Shown: positions 52,447-61,129, counted from the first letter of the stretch. The stretch: DNA of 64,000 nt from an uncultured Bacteroidales bacterium (GCA_900317845.1 ONII01000001.1:62001-126000), one strand, 5' to 3'. The notes: generated by a model from the sequence alone, not told the origin. Numbers and translations: made by a program.

Positions 52447-52450
52447 AGGC

Positions 52451-53098
52451 TTACCATGCATAATTGAGACTAACGGACAGCAGGCGGGAGCCCAGCATGT
52501 ATATCTTGTTGCCGCCGCTCAGGCCCAGCATGGCCCCCAGCTCCACGCCGCCGGACCAGTGGCCCCAGCCCAGCTGGACGCCCACAAAATTGAGGTTGAG
52601 GGCGGGAGAAAACTCGCAGCCGCCCAGATTGTCAAAGGCAACGAGCATGCCGGCGCCGGCACCGGAGTACAGGGTGACTATTCCCGTATGCAGGTACTCC
52701 AGGCGCACGGTGGGCATGACCACAATGTTGTGGTTGCGCACCTTTGTTGCCGTGCCGATGAGTTTATGGTTACGGTCAAAATTCCCTTCCTCCCAGAAGA
52801 TGCCTTCTATATCCAGCTGGCCGCCCAGCCGTACCAGTTTATTGAGACGGTATCCGTAGTCCACAAAGAAATGGCCCGTGCAGCCGCTGTTAAACTGCTC
52901 CCGGATGGAGAAATTCTCCGGCAGGGCCTGGGGGTTGGGATAGATATGCGGTTTGGTGTTGGCAAAGGTGAGGGTTTCGAACAGGGCGTCTCCCCAGCCG
53001 ATCCGCACTTGATGGCGCATGCTGAAATCACTTGCGGGCTGGGCGTAGGAGACAAATGCCGCAGCCAAAAGACACACTACTAACAGTATACGTTTCAT
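52451..53098 (-). CDS. Outer-membrane beta-barrel-like secreted protein
   Basis: 215 residues with signal peptide (FVSYAQ). Alternating hydrophobic/polar strands, many Gly and aromatic residues, glycine-rich VTLYSGAGAGMLVAF and a C-terminal SVSLNYAW ending in Trp are features of small 8- to 10-strand outer-membrane barrels. Function not recognisable. First gene of the hydrolase/lipoprotein/GH2 run; promoter TATTTTTG lies 19 bases upstream, divergent from the similar-looking gene at 53174. Confidence 0.65.
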   Translation of the reverse strand: MKRILLVVCLLAAAFVSYAQPASDFSMRHQVRIGWGDALFETLTFANTKPHIYPNPQALPENFSIREQFNSGCTGHFFVDYGYRLNKLVRLGGQLDIEGIFWEEGNFDRNHKLIGTATKVRNHNIVVMPTVRLEYLHTGIVTLYSGAGAGMLVAFDNLGGCEFSPALNLNFVGVQLGWGHWSGGVELGAMLGLSGGNKIYMLGSRLLSVSLNYAW

Positions 53099-53117
53099 CC
53101 TTCTTGCATTTACTCTA

Positions 53118-53125
53118 CAAAAATA
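53118..53125 (-). promoter_or_regulatory. Promoter -7 box of the 53098-to-47975 operon
   Basis: TATTTTTG on the minus strand, exact TAnnTTTG match, 19 bases before ATG 53098. Confidence 0.6.
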
Positions 53126-53157
53126 GTGGTTCCGGACGATTTTATCAAAAGAATTTG

Positions 53158-53165
53158 TACCTTTG
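53158..53165 (+). promoter_or_regulatory. Promoter -7 box of the barrel gene at 53174
   Basis: TACCTTTG, exact match, 8 bases before ATG 53174; faces the opposite promoter at 53118-53125. Confidence 0.6.
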
Positions 53166-53173
53166 TGACTGTT

Positions 53174-53692
53174 ATGAGATACAAATGGTTCATTGTTGCA
53201 GTTTTACTGCTCCTGGCCATCCCGGCCCAGGCCCAGTGGTTCATTGGCGGCAGAGTTAGCGTCAACGCCAATTTCAAGGAAAAATCCGGCGGGGTTGTCC
53301 TGCGCCCGGATGTAGGTTATACCTTCAAAAATGACATCGCCGTAGGTGTCAATGGTATTTTCGAATATTACGGTTTCACCCCGCAGCCGGGAGAAAACCG
53401 CAATTCCAACATCAGCTATGGCCTGGCACCGTATATCCAGTATTATTTTGTCCGCATCGGAAAGGTCTCATTCTATCTGGACGGCGGCGTGGAAATCACC
53501 CGGCAAACCTATCCGGACGACGCCTACTGGCGTTTTACTCCCTATCTGAGCCCGGGCATGGAGATTGTGCTCACGGACCACTGGTCTTTCCTGGGCACCC
53601 TGGGACGCCTGGATTACGACTCTTTCACCAAGTCCTTCGGGTTCTCTGTTGACGGTTCGGCGTTTTCGGCCGGTCTGTACTATAATTTCTAA
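53174..53692 (+). CDS. Small outer-membrane beta-barrel protein (OmpW/opacity-like)
   Basis: 172 residues; ATG 53174 gives MRYKWFIVAVLLLLAIPAQAQ as signal peptide. About eight amphipathic strands: WFIGGRVSVNANFK, VVLRPDVGYTF, IAVGVNGIFEYYGF, SYGLAPYIQYYF, FYLDGGVEITRQ and a C-terminal SAGLYYNF ending in Phe, the outer-membrane assembly signal. Typical of porin-like structural proteins of unknown role. Convergent with the MATE gene (13-base gap). Confidence 0.75.
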   Translation: MRYKWFIVAVLLLLAIPAQAQWFIGGRVSVNANFKEKSGGVVLRPDVGYTFKNDIAVGVNGIFEYYGFTPQPGENRNSNISYGLAPYIQYYFVRIGKVSFYLDGGVEITRQTYPDDAYWRFTPYLSPGMEIVLTDHWSFLGTLGRLDYDSFTKSFGFSVDGSAFSAGLYYNF

Positions 53693-53705
53693 GCCCGAAG
53701 CGGGC

Positions 53706-55481
53706 TCAAATCAGCACAATCAGGTTGTTGGTACTCATGGAGTTGTCGTAACGCATGAGTGCGCATCCGCTCATCACCATGCGCACGCCCAGCGTGGTTT
53801 CCGGGTGCTCGGGATCCTCTTTCCAGTGGGAGGCGCGTTCCGTGATGTCAAAGCGGCGGCAATCGTCCCGGAAACGGAGAATGGCCTGGTCCATGAATAG
53901 GGACAGGCGGATTTCCAGATGATGGGGCTTGCCGTCATTGAAGCCGTAAATAGTGATGATGTTGCCCATCTCCTCGATGTACATGCTCACCAAGTAGGCT
54001 TTATCGGCTGCCAGCCCACGCTCCAGGCAAAACTCCTGGGCTTGCTCTGCCAGGGACCATACGTCCTCCTGCCGCTCCAGGGTGCGCACCAGGCGGTTCT
54101 CCGGCGGAACGCCAAAGCCCTCGGGTACGTCCAGATAGGCTTCCATCCCCTTGTAGCGCTTGTCCCGATGGAGGTAGAAATACAGGTTCACGCTCAGGAT
54201 AACCACCATCTGGCTCACGGCAAAGGAGGCGAAAACGCCTTCTATGCCCCAGATCCATCCCATGACAAACGCACAGAGGACCAGCGACAGGAGTTCCTCT
54301 CCCAGGAAAATCCAGACGGCGGTCCGGTTGTGTCCCACCCCCTGCTCATAGCAGCCCAGACAGCGGGACCAGGCCATCAGGGGCATGGCCACGGCCAGCC
54401 AGCGGACAGCATGGACCGCCAGCGGATAGGCCTCGTCCAGCGGACTCAGGTACAAGGACACCAGCGGCTTTGCCAGCGAGAACACCACTACGCCCAAAAG
54501 CCCCATGATAAGGATACAGGAATAGGCGCTCATGCGCACCAGGTCCATGAGGCCGCGACGGTCCTGCTCCCCATAGCTGATGCCGCTCAGCAGGAGCGTC
54601 GCCCCGGATATGCCGATAGCCACCGACAGCAGCAGCGTGGACAGGTTGTGCTGCACGGAAAATGCAGCCATGGCCGTGGCGCCGGCCGTTCCCATAACCA
54701 GGGTATTGAGGCTGATGATGGCCACGGAACGGGCCGCCACCCGTGCACCGGCCGGAAGTCCCATCCGGAAGATTTGCCCCGGACGGCTGCCGGCTATATC
54801 GCGCGGGCGCAGGTGGAACAGGCGGTACTTCTTGAGGAAATAGGTGAGCAGCACCATCATGCCCAGGAAATAGCTGATGGTGGTGGCCATGCCAATGCCC
54901 CACATGCCGCCGTGGAACACCTTGACATTCAGAATGTCGATAATGATGTCCGACCCACCCATGACTACGCTGCCGGCATGCACCAGTTTGCGTTCCCCGT
55001 CAATCTGGAGCACGGGAATGAGCGAAAGGAAGATCAGAAGGAACGGAGTTCCCATGAACACGGCTTTCAGGTAATCCGTAGACATGTCTGCAATGACGCC
55101 CGTCGACGGCGCTCCCATCATATGGGCGAAAGAACGCGGGAAAAGCAGTCCCGTAACGGAAAAAAGAACCGCCACAACCAGGGTATAGAACATGGTGGCG
55201 GAGAACAGTCCGTTGGCTTTTTGGGGTTCTCCCCTGCCGATATAAACCGTGCAGGGCTGCTGGAAGCCCACGGTAATCATGTACGAGAAGATGGAAAGCA
55301 GCACGAAGATGGGCGTTGCAAGACCATGGGCAGCCATGGCGTCTTCCCCCAGGTAATGCCCCACGATAATACCGTCGATAACGCCGCAAACGGCATCGGC
55401 CAGTTCTGCATTGATCAGAACCAGCATGGTCTCCAGGAATTGCTTCCGGCTAAGGGCGGGAATGTTGCTTAGCTTTTCCAT
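53706..55481 (-). CDS. MATE efflux transporter fused to an RsbW-like ATPase domain
   Basis: 591 residues from ATG 55481. The first about 450 residues form the 12-helix MATE fold (two six-helix bundles, e.g. DGIIVGHYLGEDAMAAHG, SIFSYMITVGFQQPCTVYIGRGEPQKA with PxxxYxG-type signature, and SVQHNLSTLLLSVAIGISGATLLLSG). Normal MATE proteins end near 450; here about 130 extra residues follow: LAADKAYLVSMYIEEMGNII, RLSLFMDQAILRFRDDCRRFD and TTLGVRMVM, which resemble the N-, G1- and G2-box regions of HATPase_c_2 (RsbW-type) domains. The fusion suggests nucleotide-dependent regulation or signalling tied to transport; substrate unknown. Confidence 0.85.
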   Translation of the reverse strand: MEKLSNIPALSRKQFLETMLVLINAELADAVCGVIDGIIVGHYLGEDAMAAHGLATPIFVLLSIFSYMITVGFQQPCTVYIGRGEPQKANGLFSATMFYTLVVAVLFSVTGLLFPRSFAHMMGAPSTGVIADMSTDYLKAVFMGTPFLLIFLSLIPVLQIDGERKLVHAGSVVMGGSDIIIDILNVKVFHGGMWGIGMATTISYFLGMMVLLTYFLKKYRLFHLRPRDIAGSRPGQIFRMGLPAGARVAARSVAIISLNTLVMGTAGATAMAAFSVQHNLSTLLLSVAIGISGATLLLSGISYGEQDRRGLMDLVRMSAYSCILIMGLLGVVVFSLAKPLVSLYLSPLDEAYPLAVHAVRWLAVAMPLMAWSRCLGCYEQGVGHNRTAVWIFLGEELLSLVLCAFVMGWIWGIEGVFASFAVSQMVVILSVNLYFYLHRDKRYKGMEAYLDVPEGFGVPPENRLVRTLERQEDVWSLAEQAQEFCLERGLAADKAYLVSMYIEEMGNIITIYGFNDGKPHHLEIRLSLFMDQAILRFRDDCRRFDITERASHWKEDPEHPETTLGVRMVMSGCALMRYDNSMSTNNLIVLI

Positions 55482-55488
55482 CAACTTG

Positions 55489-55496
55489 TAAAGGTA
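55489..55496 (-). promoter_or_regulatory. Promoter -7 box of the MATE gene
   Basis: TACCTTTA on the minus strand (one mismatch), 7 bases before ATG 55481. Confidence 0.45.
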
Positions 55497-55572
55497 CGAA
55501 TTATTTTTTTAAACCCGTGAATTTGTCTATATTTACAACATAAAAACGCTTGCTCGGCTAGTTTTATTTGCT

Positions 55573-55580
55573 TATCTTTG
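55573..55580 (+). promoter_or_regulatory. Promoter -7 box of aspA
   Basis: TATCTTTG with TTG ending exactly 19 bases upstream (55551-55553), 20 bases before ATG 55601. The in-frame ATG at 55568 lies upstream of this box and is rejected. Confidence 0.7.
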
Positions 55581-55600
55581 CGCTATTATCACTACAAACT

Positions 55601-57013
55601 ATGTCAGAAACCAAATTCCGGGTCGAGAGCGACCTTATCGGCGAACTTCAAGTTCCCATCGACGCTTATTACGGCGTGCAAACCCAACGGGCTCTTAACA
55701 ACTATAAAATTTCCAACACGCGGATGTGCGACTATCCGGAGTACATCATTGCCATGGCCTATGTGAAAATGGCCGCGGCGGCCGCCAACGCGGAACTGGG
55801 CGTGCTGGACCCCAAAATTGCCGATGCCATTGTGGCGGCCTGCAAGGAAATTGTGGCCGGTAAACTGTGGGACCAGTTCCCGGTAGATATGATGCAGGGC
55901 GGCGCCGGCACCTCGGTGAACATGAACGCCAACGAGGTCATCGCCAACCGCGCCCTGGAACTCATGGGGCACAAGAAGGGCGAGTACCAGTTCTGCTCCC
56001 CCAACGACCATGTGAACTGCGCCCAAAGTACCAACGACGCCTATCCGTCGGCCTTCCGTTACACTTTTGTGCGCATGAACAAGCACGTGGAGGAAGCACT
56101 CCGGCAGCTGATTGCCGCCTTCCGCGCCAAGGGTGAAGAGTTCAAAGACATCATCAAGATGGGCCGTACCCAGCTGCAGGATGCCGTTCCCATGACCTCC
56201 GGCCAGGAATTCAACGCCTTTGCCAACAACCTGGAGGAGGAACTGGCCAACCTGGAGCGCAATGCGGTGCTCCTCAAAGAGATTAACATGGGCGGTACGG
56301 CTATCGGCACCGGCCTTAACGCCGTTCCCGGCTTTGCAGAGCTGTGCACCAAGAAGATGAGCGAGTTCACCGGAGACAGCTTCGAAAAGGCCCCGGACCT
56401 GGTAGAGGCCACGCCGGATACCGGCGCATACGTAAGCTATTCCGCCGCCCTCAAGCGCCTGGCTGTCAAGCTCTCCAAAACCTGTAACGACCTCCGCCTC
56501 ATGGCTTCCGGTCCCCGCTGCGGCCTGCACGAGATTAACCTCCCGGCCATGGCGCCCGGCTCCTCCATCATGCCCGGCAAGGTGAACCCCGTGATTCCGG
56601 AAGTAACCAACCAGGTGTGTTTCAAGGTGATTGGCAACGACACCGCCGTGTGCTTTGCCGCAGAGGCCGGCCAGCTGCAGCTCAACGTGATGGAGCCCGT
56701 GATTGTAGAGTGCATCCTGGAAAGCCAGACCTGGCTCATCAATGTAATGAACACCCTCCGCACCCTCTGCGTAGAAGGCATCACCGTCAATGCAGAGCAC
56801 TGCCAGAAGATGGTCAAGAACTCCATTGGCATTGTCACCGCCCTGAATCCGTACATTGGCTACAAAGCCTCCACCAAGGTTGCCAAAGAAGCCCTGGAGA
56901 CCGGCCGTAGCGTGTATGACCTGGTGCTGGAAAAAGGCCTCATGACGCGCGAGAAGCTGGACGAGGCCCTGGATCCCAAGGCCATGACCGCCTCCCACGA
57001 CTTTTTGAAATAA
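55601..57013 (+). CDS. aspA: Aspartate ammonia-lyase
   Basis: 470-residue tetrameric lyase of the fumarase C/aspartase superfamily, converting aspartate to fumarate and ammonia. The superfamily signature GSSIMPGKVNP (about 320-330) holds the catalytic Ser loop; GAGTSVNMNANEVIANRA, SPNDHVNCAQSTNDAYPSA and GRTQLQDAVPMTSGQEF are the other conserved blocks, all in the aspartase rather than fumarase C form. Start from the promoter position. Together with the fumarase at 59.4 kb it could feed fumarate respiration or the reductive TCA branch to succinate. Confidence 0.93.
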   Translation: MSETKFRVESDLIGELQVPIDAYYGVQTQRALNNYKISNTRMCDYPEYIIAMAYVKMAAAAANAELGVLDPKIADAIVAACKEIVAGKLWDQFPVDMMQGGAGTSVNMNANEVIANRALELMGHKKGEYQFCSPNDHVNCAQSTNDAYPSAFRYTFVRMNKHVEEALRQLIAAFRAKGEEFKDIIKMGRTQLQDAVPMTSGQEFNAFANNLEEELANLERNAVLLKEINMGGTAIGTGLNAVPGFAELCTKKMSEFTGDSFEKAPDLVEATPDTGAYVSYSAALKRLAVKLSKTCNDLRLMASGPRCGLHEINLPAMAPGSSIMPGKVNPVIPEVTNQVCFKVIGNDTAVCFAAEAGQLQLNVMEPVIVECILESQTWLINVMNTLRTLCVEGITVNAEHCQKMVKNSIGIVTALNPYIGYKASTKVAKEALETGRSVYDLVLEKGLMTREKLDEALDPKAMTASHDFLK

Positions 57014-57016
57014 GCC

Positions 57017-57122
57017 GCTGATCGGTAAGCTGCTGAGTATCAGCTAAATCCTGAAAATCCTCGTTCAATTTTTGTACGAGGATTTTGCGTAACTAATTCA
57101 CTTACACCTATTTACCGGCCAC
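57017..57122. repeat. 107-bp palindromic element, copy R3
   Basis: Core stem AAAATCCTCGTTC (57054-57066) with GTACGAGGATTTT (57074-57086), one mismatch, loop of 7. Left arm shares GATCGGTAAG with copy R2 (GATCGTTAAC); the right end is GGCCAC. It fills the convergent gap between aspA (4 bases away) and the PspC-type gene, whose stop codon (57122-57124) it touches. Confidence 0.75.
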
Positions 57123-58147
57123 TAAACGAAGACGTGGCCTGCGGAGGCGGCGCCGGCCAGCAGCATCACCAGCAGTACAATGACGATGATGAGCCAAAGG
57201 ACGAAGATGACCAGGCCCGGTTTCCAACTGGGAGATTTGAAGCCGAAGATGAGCTGAATACCGCCGTACAGGATACCGACGAAGGGCAGGATGACGGCCA
57301 GGGCCAGCAGGGCTACCACCCAGTCGGTGGCCAGCATGTCCATCAGGAACGGGGCATGCTCGTTGACCTCTTCCATGAAGCGGGCGTACGGAATGCCGAA
57401 CCAATCGACACCCTTGAGGCTGAACACCGAAAGGGAGGCCAGGCCCGAGGTTCCCGTGATGAGCAGGACAAAGCCGATAACGATGAGGAAGATGCGACCC
57501 ACCTGCTTGAAGAAACTGGAGCGGGTCACTTCGCGGGCGGTGTTACCCATCTCATGGATGCCGGCTTGCACGTTCCGGCGGATTTCATCGGCCGTTCCGC
57601 GGTCGCCTTTCATGGCCCAGCGGTCCTGCGCGGTGCGGGCGGCGGGCATCGACACCCAAAGCACGGCATACACTACCGGGATGCTCAGGCTCCATGTTCC
57701 CGTATATTTTCCACTGAAGAAGGTGAGCAGGGTGAGGACGACAAAGGCCATGCGCAGCCATGCGACATCGATATTGAGGTACGTGGCCAGGCCGCTGCAG
57801 ACACCTCCCAAGCGTTTGTTTTCATCGTCCCGGAAGAGTTTTTTCCGTCCTTTCCCGCTCTCGGGGGCGGCCTGCTCCGTCGGGTCGTCGGCCTCGATGC
57901 GTTCCGGTCGGCCTATAATGTCAATCACGGCCTGCACATGGTCGATGGTGCCAACGCCATGATTGCCGCATTTGTCCAGCAGAAGCTCCGCTACCCGCTC
58001 TTCGATCCCTTCCATGATTTCCTTGCCGCCTTCCTGCGAAAGGTAGTGGGCTTCCAACTCATCGATATAGCGTTTCAAGGCTTCCGAGGCATCCCGTTCC
58101 AATACGAACGCGTATCCGCCTACACTGATTTGTTCGGTTTCCTTCAT
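57122..58147 (-). CDS. PspC-domain membrane protein (long form)
   Basis: 341 residues. N-terminal about 90 residues are a soluble helical domain (RYIDELEAHYL, IEERVAELLLDK, VDNIIGRPE-like segment) homologous to that of the shorter PspC gene upstream. The PspC domain (about 105-165) has KLFRDDENKRLGGVCSGLA and a transmembrane helix; three more membrane segments follow (about 213-235, 280-300, 312-335). PspC domains take part in envelope stress responses. Last gene of the PspC-PadR-PspC operon, 4 bases after padR. Confidence 0.85.
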   Translation of the reverse strand: MKETEQISVGGYAFVLERDASEALKRYIDELEAHYLSQEGGKEIMEGIEERVAELLLDKCGNHGVGTIDHVQAVIDIIGRPERIEADDPTEQAAPESGKGRKKLFRDDENKRLGGVCSGLATYLNIDVAWLRMAFVVLTLLTFFSGKYTGTWSLSIPVVYAVLWVSMPAARTAQDRWAMKGDRGTADEIRRNVQAGIHEMGNTAREVTRSSFFKQVGRIFLIVIGFVLLITGTSGLASLSVFSLKGVDWFGIPYARFMEEVNEHAPFLMDMLATDWVVALLALAVILPFVGILYGGIQLIFGFKSPSWKPGLVIFVLWLIIVIVLLVMLLAGAASAGHVFV

Positions 58148-58151
58148 GACT

Positions 58152-58481
58152 TTATTTCTTTAGCGTGTCGATACTTTGGACCATTTCCTGCCAGGCGGCA
58201 TCCATCTCGGCGAGCTGGGCGCGCCCTTTATCGGTAATGACATAATACTTGCGGGGCGGCCCCTGAGGGGACTCTTCCCAGCGGTAAGAGAGCAGGCCCT
58301 GATTCTTTTGCCGAATCAGGAGCGGATAAAGGGTCCCTTCCACCACGAGCATGTTCGCGGCTTTGAGTTCATCCAGGATGTTGGAGGCATAGGCCTCTTT
58401 GCGGCTCAGAATACAGAGGATACAGTATTCCAGCACGCCCTTTCGCATCTGGGAACGTACATTGTCACCGGTGTTTTCCAT
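58152..58481 (-). CDS. PadR-family transcriptional regulator
   Basis: 109-residue winged-helix repressor of the PadR type: RKGVLEYCILCILSRKEAYASNILDELKA (helix-turn-helix part), VVEGTLYPLLIRQKNQGLL (recognition helix and wing start), the wing SYRWEESPQGPPRKYYVIT and a C-terminal dimerisation helix. It lies between two PspC genes with gaps of 3 and 4 bases, so it most likely controls this small envelope-stress operon itself. Confidence 0.92.
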   Translation of the reverse strand: MENTGDNVRSQMRKGVLEYCILCILSRKEAYASNILDELKAANMLVVEGTLYPLLIRQKNQGLLSYRWEESPQGPPRKYYVITDKGRAQLAEMDAAWQEMVQSIDTLKK

Positions 58482-58484
58482 AAC

Positions 58485-59048
58485 TTACTTTTTATACGAG
58501 GTGAAACGGGACATATTTTCGGCCGTAGCAGGCATGCCACGCATTTCGCACTTTTTGGCGGGAGTATCGGCCATCGGCACGGCAATCCATAAGATGAGGT
58601 AAATCCAGAAGCCGGCGCTACCGAAGACAAGCGCCACCAGCATGAGGACGCGAATAAGGGTAACATCGGCATCCAGATAGTAGGACAGGCCGCTGCAAAT
58701 GCCGGCCAGCTTCTTATCGTCCGGGTCGCGGTACAGTTTTCTGGCCGATGGCCTTTCGGGCGTTGTTCCGGTGGAAGCGCCGCTTTCGGCCGTTCCGTCC
58801 GGCATACCCAGGGTCGATGCCACTTGCTCTACCATGGGCAAGGTCACTACCCTACCGCTGTCGCCGATTTCTTTGTAGAAGAGCTCTGCGATGCGCCCTT
58901 CTATCTCGTCCATCACCTCGGCCTTCTGGCTCTCCGAAACGGTGAGCCGGGCCCGGAAATGCTCCAAATAACCGCTGAGGCGGTTGTAAGCATCATCGTC
59001 AAGGGTGAAATTGCGCCCTCCTAAAGAAACATTGGTAACCTTTTTCAT
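58485..59048 (-). CDS. PspC-domain membrane protein (short form)
   Basis: 187 residues, first gene of the operon. N-terminal soluble domain (YNRLSGYLEHFRARL, VMDEIEGRIAELFYKE) paralogous to the long form, then a PspC domain with KLYRDPDDKKLAGICSGLSYYLDADVTLIRV and two hydrophobic helices (about 133-165). The short charged tail ends MSRFTSYKK. The pair of paralogues sharing an extra N-terminal domain suggests they interact. Confidence 0.87.
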   Translation of the reverse strand: MKKVTNVSLGGRNFTLDDDAYNRLSGYLEHFRARLTVSESQKAEVMDEIEGRIAELFYKEIGDSGRVVTLPMVEQVASTLGMPDGTAESGASTGTTPERPSARKLYRDPDDKKLAGICSGLSYYLDADVTLIRVLMLVALVFGSAGFWIYLILWIAVPMADTPAKKCEMRGMPATAENMSRFTSYKK

Positions 59049-59069
59049 TTCGCAAAATATTTTTCAATG

Positions 59070-59077
59070 CAAAGATA
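59070..59077 (-). promoter_or_regulatory. Promoter -7 box of the PspC-PadR-PspC operon
   Basis: TATCTTTG on the minus strand with TTG 21 bases upstream, 21 bases before ATG 59048. Confidence 0.65.
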
Positions 59078-59136
59078 TTAATTTTTATTGGTACTTTGCA
59101 ATACATAGTAGTAGAATTTTCAAAATATTTTTGCGA

Positions 59137-59241
59137 GTGGCCACCAACTCACTGATACAGAGCATATTACGCAAAACCCTCGGCTCTTTTTGCGCCGAGG
59201 ATTTTACACAAAGTGTTGATTGTCAATTACTTATCGACCAG
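59137..59241. repeat. 107-bp palindromic element, copy R4 (reverse)
   Basis: Core stem AAAACCCTCGGC (59173-59184) with GCCGAGGATTTT (59194-59205), one mismatch. Read on the minus strand, the left flank TAAGTAATTG..ATCAA matches copy R1 and the right flank TCTGTATCAG..AGTTG matches copy R5. It lies between the PspC operon promoter and the rubredoxin stop codon (7 bases away). Confidence 0.8.
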
Positions 59242-59247
59242 TCGCGA

Positions 59248-59406
59248 TTATTCTGCCGGGGAAAAATCGTCCTTCCCTACCCCGCAAACCGGGCAAACCC
59301 AGTCGGCCGGGATGTCAGCGAAAGCGGTTCCAGGGGCGATGCCACCGTCCGGGTCGCCCACAGCGGGATCATAGATGTACCCGCAAATGTCGCATACGTA
59401 TTTCAT
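59248..59406 (-). CDS. Rubredoxin
   Basis: 52-residue rubredoxin, [20 protein letters not shown] through [15 protein letters not shown]. The four iron-ligating cysteines are Cys5 and Cys8 (CDIC) and Cys38 and Cys41 (CPVC), with the usual GYIYDP and DWVCPVC surroundings. A small one-electron carrier, often serving oxygen or peroxide detoxification in anaerobes. It lies 29 bases after the oxygen-sensitive class I fumarase, on the same strand, so it may be cotranscribed and help protect or re-reduce that iron-sulfur enzyme. Confidence 0.95.
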   Translation of the reverse strand: MKYVCDICGYIYDPAVGDPDGGIAPGTAFADIPADWVCPVCGVGKDDFSPAE

Positions 59407-59435
59407 ATCCTTGTTATTGTGTTAAGTGGTTTCTA

Positions 59436-61064
59436 TTACAGGCCGATACTCTTGAAGAAATCGTTGCCTTTGTCGTCCACCAGGATGAAGGCCGGGAAGT
59501 CTTCTACGGTGATTTTCCAGATGGCCTCCATGCCCAGCTCCGGGTACTCCACGCACTCGATGCTGCGGATGCTGCTCTGGGAAAGCACGGCCGCCACGCC
59601 GCCGATGGTGCCCAGGTAGAAGCCGCCATGCTTCTGGCAGGCGTCCGTGACCACCTTGGAGCGGTTGCCCTTGGCGATCATCACCAGCGAAGCGCCATGG
59701 TCCTGGAATTCGTCCACGTACGGGTCCATGCGGTTGGCCGTGGTGGGGCCCATGGAGCCGCAAGGGTAGCCTGCGGGCGTTTTGGCCGGGCCGGCGTACA
59801 GGATGGGATGGTCCTTGAAGTACTGCGGCATCCCTTCACCGGCATCCAGGCGGGCCTTGAGCTTGGCGTGGGCAATGTCGCGGGCCACAATGATGGTGCC
59901 CTTCAGGTTCACGCGGGTGCCTACGGCGTATTTGGTCAGTTCCGCCCGTACGGCGTCAATGCCTTTGTCCAGGTCGATTTCAATGCCCTTGGGGCCTTCA
60001 CCGGGCCTGCGGAACTCCTCCGGAATGAGCTCCGAGGGGTTGCTGTCCATCTTCTCGATCCAGACGCCGTCCGCATTGATCTTGGACTTGATGTTGCGGT
60101 CTGCGCTGCAGCTCACGCCCATGCCGATGGGGCAGCTGGCACCGTGGCGGGGCAGACGCACCACGCGGATGTCGTGGGCCAGGTACTTGCCGCCGAACTG
60201 GGCGCCCAGGCCAATCTTCTGTGCCTCCTTCAGGAGTTTTTCTTCAAGGTCGATGTCACGGAAGGCGCGGCCGGTCTCGTCGCCGGTGGTGGGCAGGGCA
60301 TCGTAGAACTTGATGCTCGCAAGCTTAACGGTGAGAAGGTTTTTCTCGGCCGATGTGCCGCCAATCACAAAGGCAATGTGGTAAGGCGGGCAAGCCGCCG
60401 TGCCCAGCGAGCGCATTTTCTCCACCAGGAAGGGGATGAGGGTGCCTTCGTTCTGGATGGTGGCCTTGGTCATGGGGTAGAAGTACGTCTTGTTGGCGCT
60501 GCCGCCGCCCTTGGCGACCATCACAAAGCGGTATTCTGCGCCGCGGGTGGCCTCAATGTCAATCTGAGCGGGCAGGTTGCACTTGGTATTTACCTCGTTG
60601 TACATGTCCAGCGGGGCGTTTTGGCTGTAACGGAGATTCTCCTGGGTGTAGGTTTCATAGACCCCTAAGCTCAGGGCTTCCTCGTCCTCAAAGTCCGTCC
60701 AGACCTGCTGGCCTTTTTCCCCGTGGATGATGGCGGTGCCGGTGTCCTGGCAGAACGGGAGCACGCCCTTGACGGCCGTCTCTGCGTTGCGCAGGAACTG
60801 TAGGGCTACGTATTTGTCGTTGTCCGATGCCTCCGGGTCCTTGAGGATGGCGGCCACCTGCTCGTTGTGCGCGCGGCGCAGCATGAACTGGCAGTCATGG
60901 AACGACTGCCGGGCCACCAGCGTAAGGGCCTCCGGCGATACCTCCAGAATGGTTTTGTCTCCGAACGTAGTGGTTTTTACCAGCTTTTCCGACCCGGGAA
61001 TCTTGTAATACTCCGTGGAGTCCGGTCCCAGCTGGAACATGGGTGCATATTTGAAGCTTGCCAT
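59436..61064 (-). CDS. Fumarate hydratase class I (iron-sulfur)
   Basis: 542-residue class I fumarase, interconverting fumarate and malate with an oxygen-sensitive [4Fe-4S] cluster. N-terminal cluster-binding part with [10 protein letters not shown] (Cys about 105), [10 protein letters not shown] and [19 protein letters not shown]-terminal swivelling domain with [24 protein letters not shown]. Length is standard. In the branched fermentative TCA pathway of Bacteroidota it supplies fumarate for fumarate reductase. Divergent from the YwqG-like gene; promoter TATATTTG 20 bases upstream. Confidence 0.94.
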   Translation of the reverse strand: MASFKYAPMFQLGPDSTEYYKIPGSEKLVKTTTFGDKTILEVSPEALTLVARQSFHDCQFMLRRAHNEQVAAILKDPEASDNDKYVALQFLRNAETAVKGVLPFCQDTGTAIIHGEKGQQVWTDFEDEEALSLGVYETYTQENLRYSQNAPLDMYNEVNTKCNLPAQIDIEATRGAEYRFVMVAKGGGSANKTYFYPMTKATIQNEGTLIPFLVEKMRSLGTAACPPYHIAFVIGGTSAEKNLLTVKLASIKFYDALPTTGDETGRAFRDIDLEEKLLKEAQKIGLGAQFGGKYLAHDIRVVRLPRHGASCPIGMGVSCSADRNIKSKINADGVWIEKMDSNPSELIPEEFRRPGEGPKGIEIDLDKGIDAVRAELTKYAVGTRVNLKGTIIVARDIAHAKLKARLDAGEGMPQYFKDHPILYAGPAKTPAGYPCGSMGPTTANRMDPYVDEFQDHGASLVMIAKGNRSKVVTDACQKHGGFYLGTIGGVAAVLSQSSIRSIECVEYPELGMEAIWKITVEDFPAFILVDDKGNDFFKSIGL

Positions 61065-61084
61065 AAGTACAATAGTTTAACTCA

Positions 61085-61092
61085 CAAATATA
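61085..61092 (-). promoter_or_regulatory. Promoter -7 box of the fumarase/rubredoxin operon
   Basis: TATATTTG on the minus strand, exact TAnnTTTG match, 20 bases before ATG 61064. Confidence 0.6.
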
Positions 61093-61105
61093 CACAAAAA
61101 ATTGC

Positions 61106-61113
61106 TATCTTCG
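61106..61113 (+). promoter_or_regulatory. Candidate -7 box of the YwqG-like gene
   Basis: TATCTTCG (one mismatch), 16 bases before ATG 61130, in the 65-base divergent gap. Confidence 0.4.
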
Positions 61114-61129
61114 CACAAACTATCGACCT

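Noticed and set aside
57054..57086. Interpretation of the core hairpins as Rho-independent terminators
   Set aside because: Stems are AT-rich at the base, no consistent T-run follows, and copies occur in a divergent gap and between operon genes; treated as a repeat family instead.
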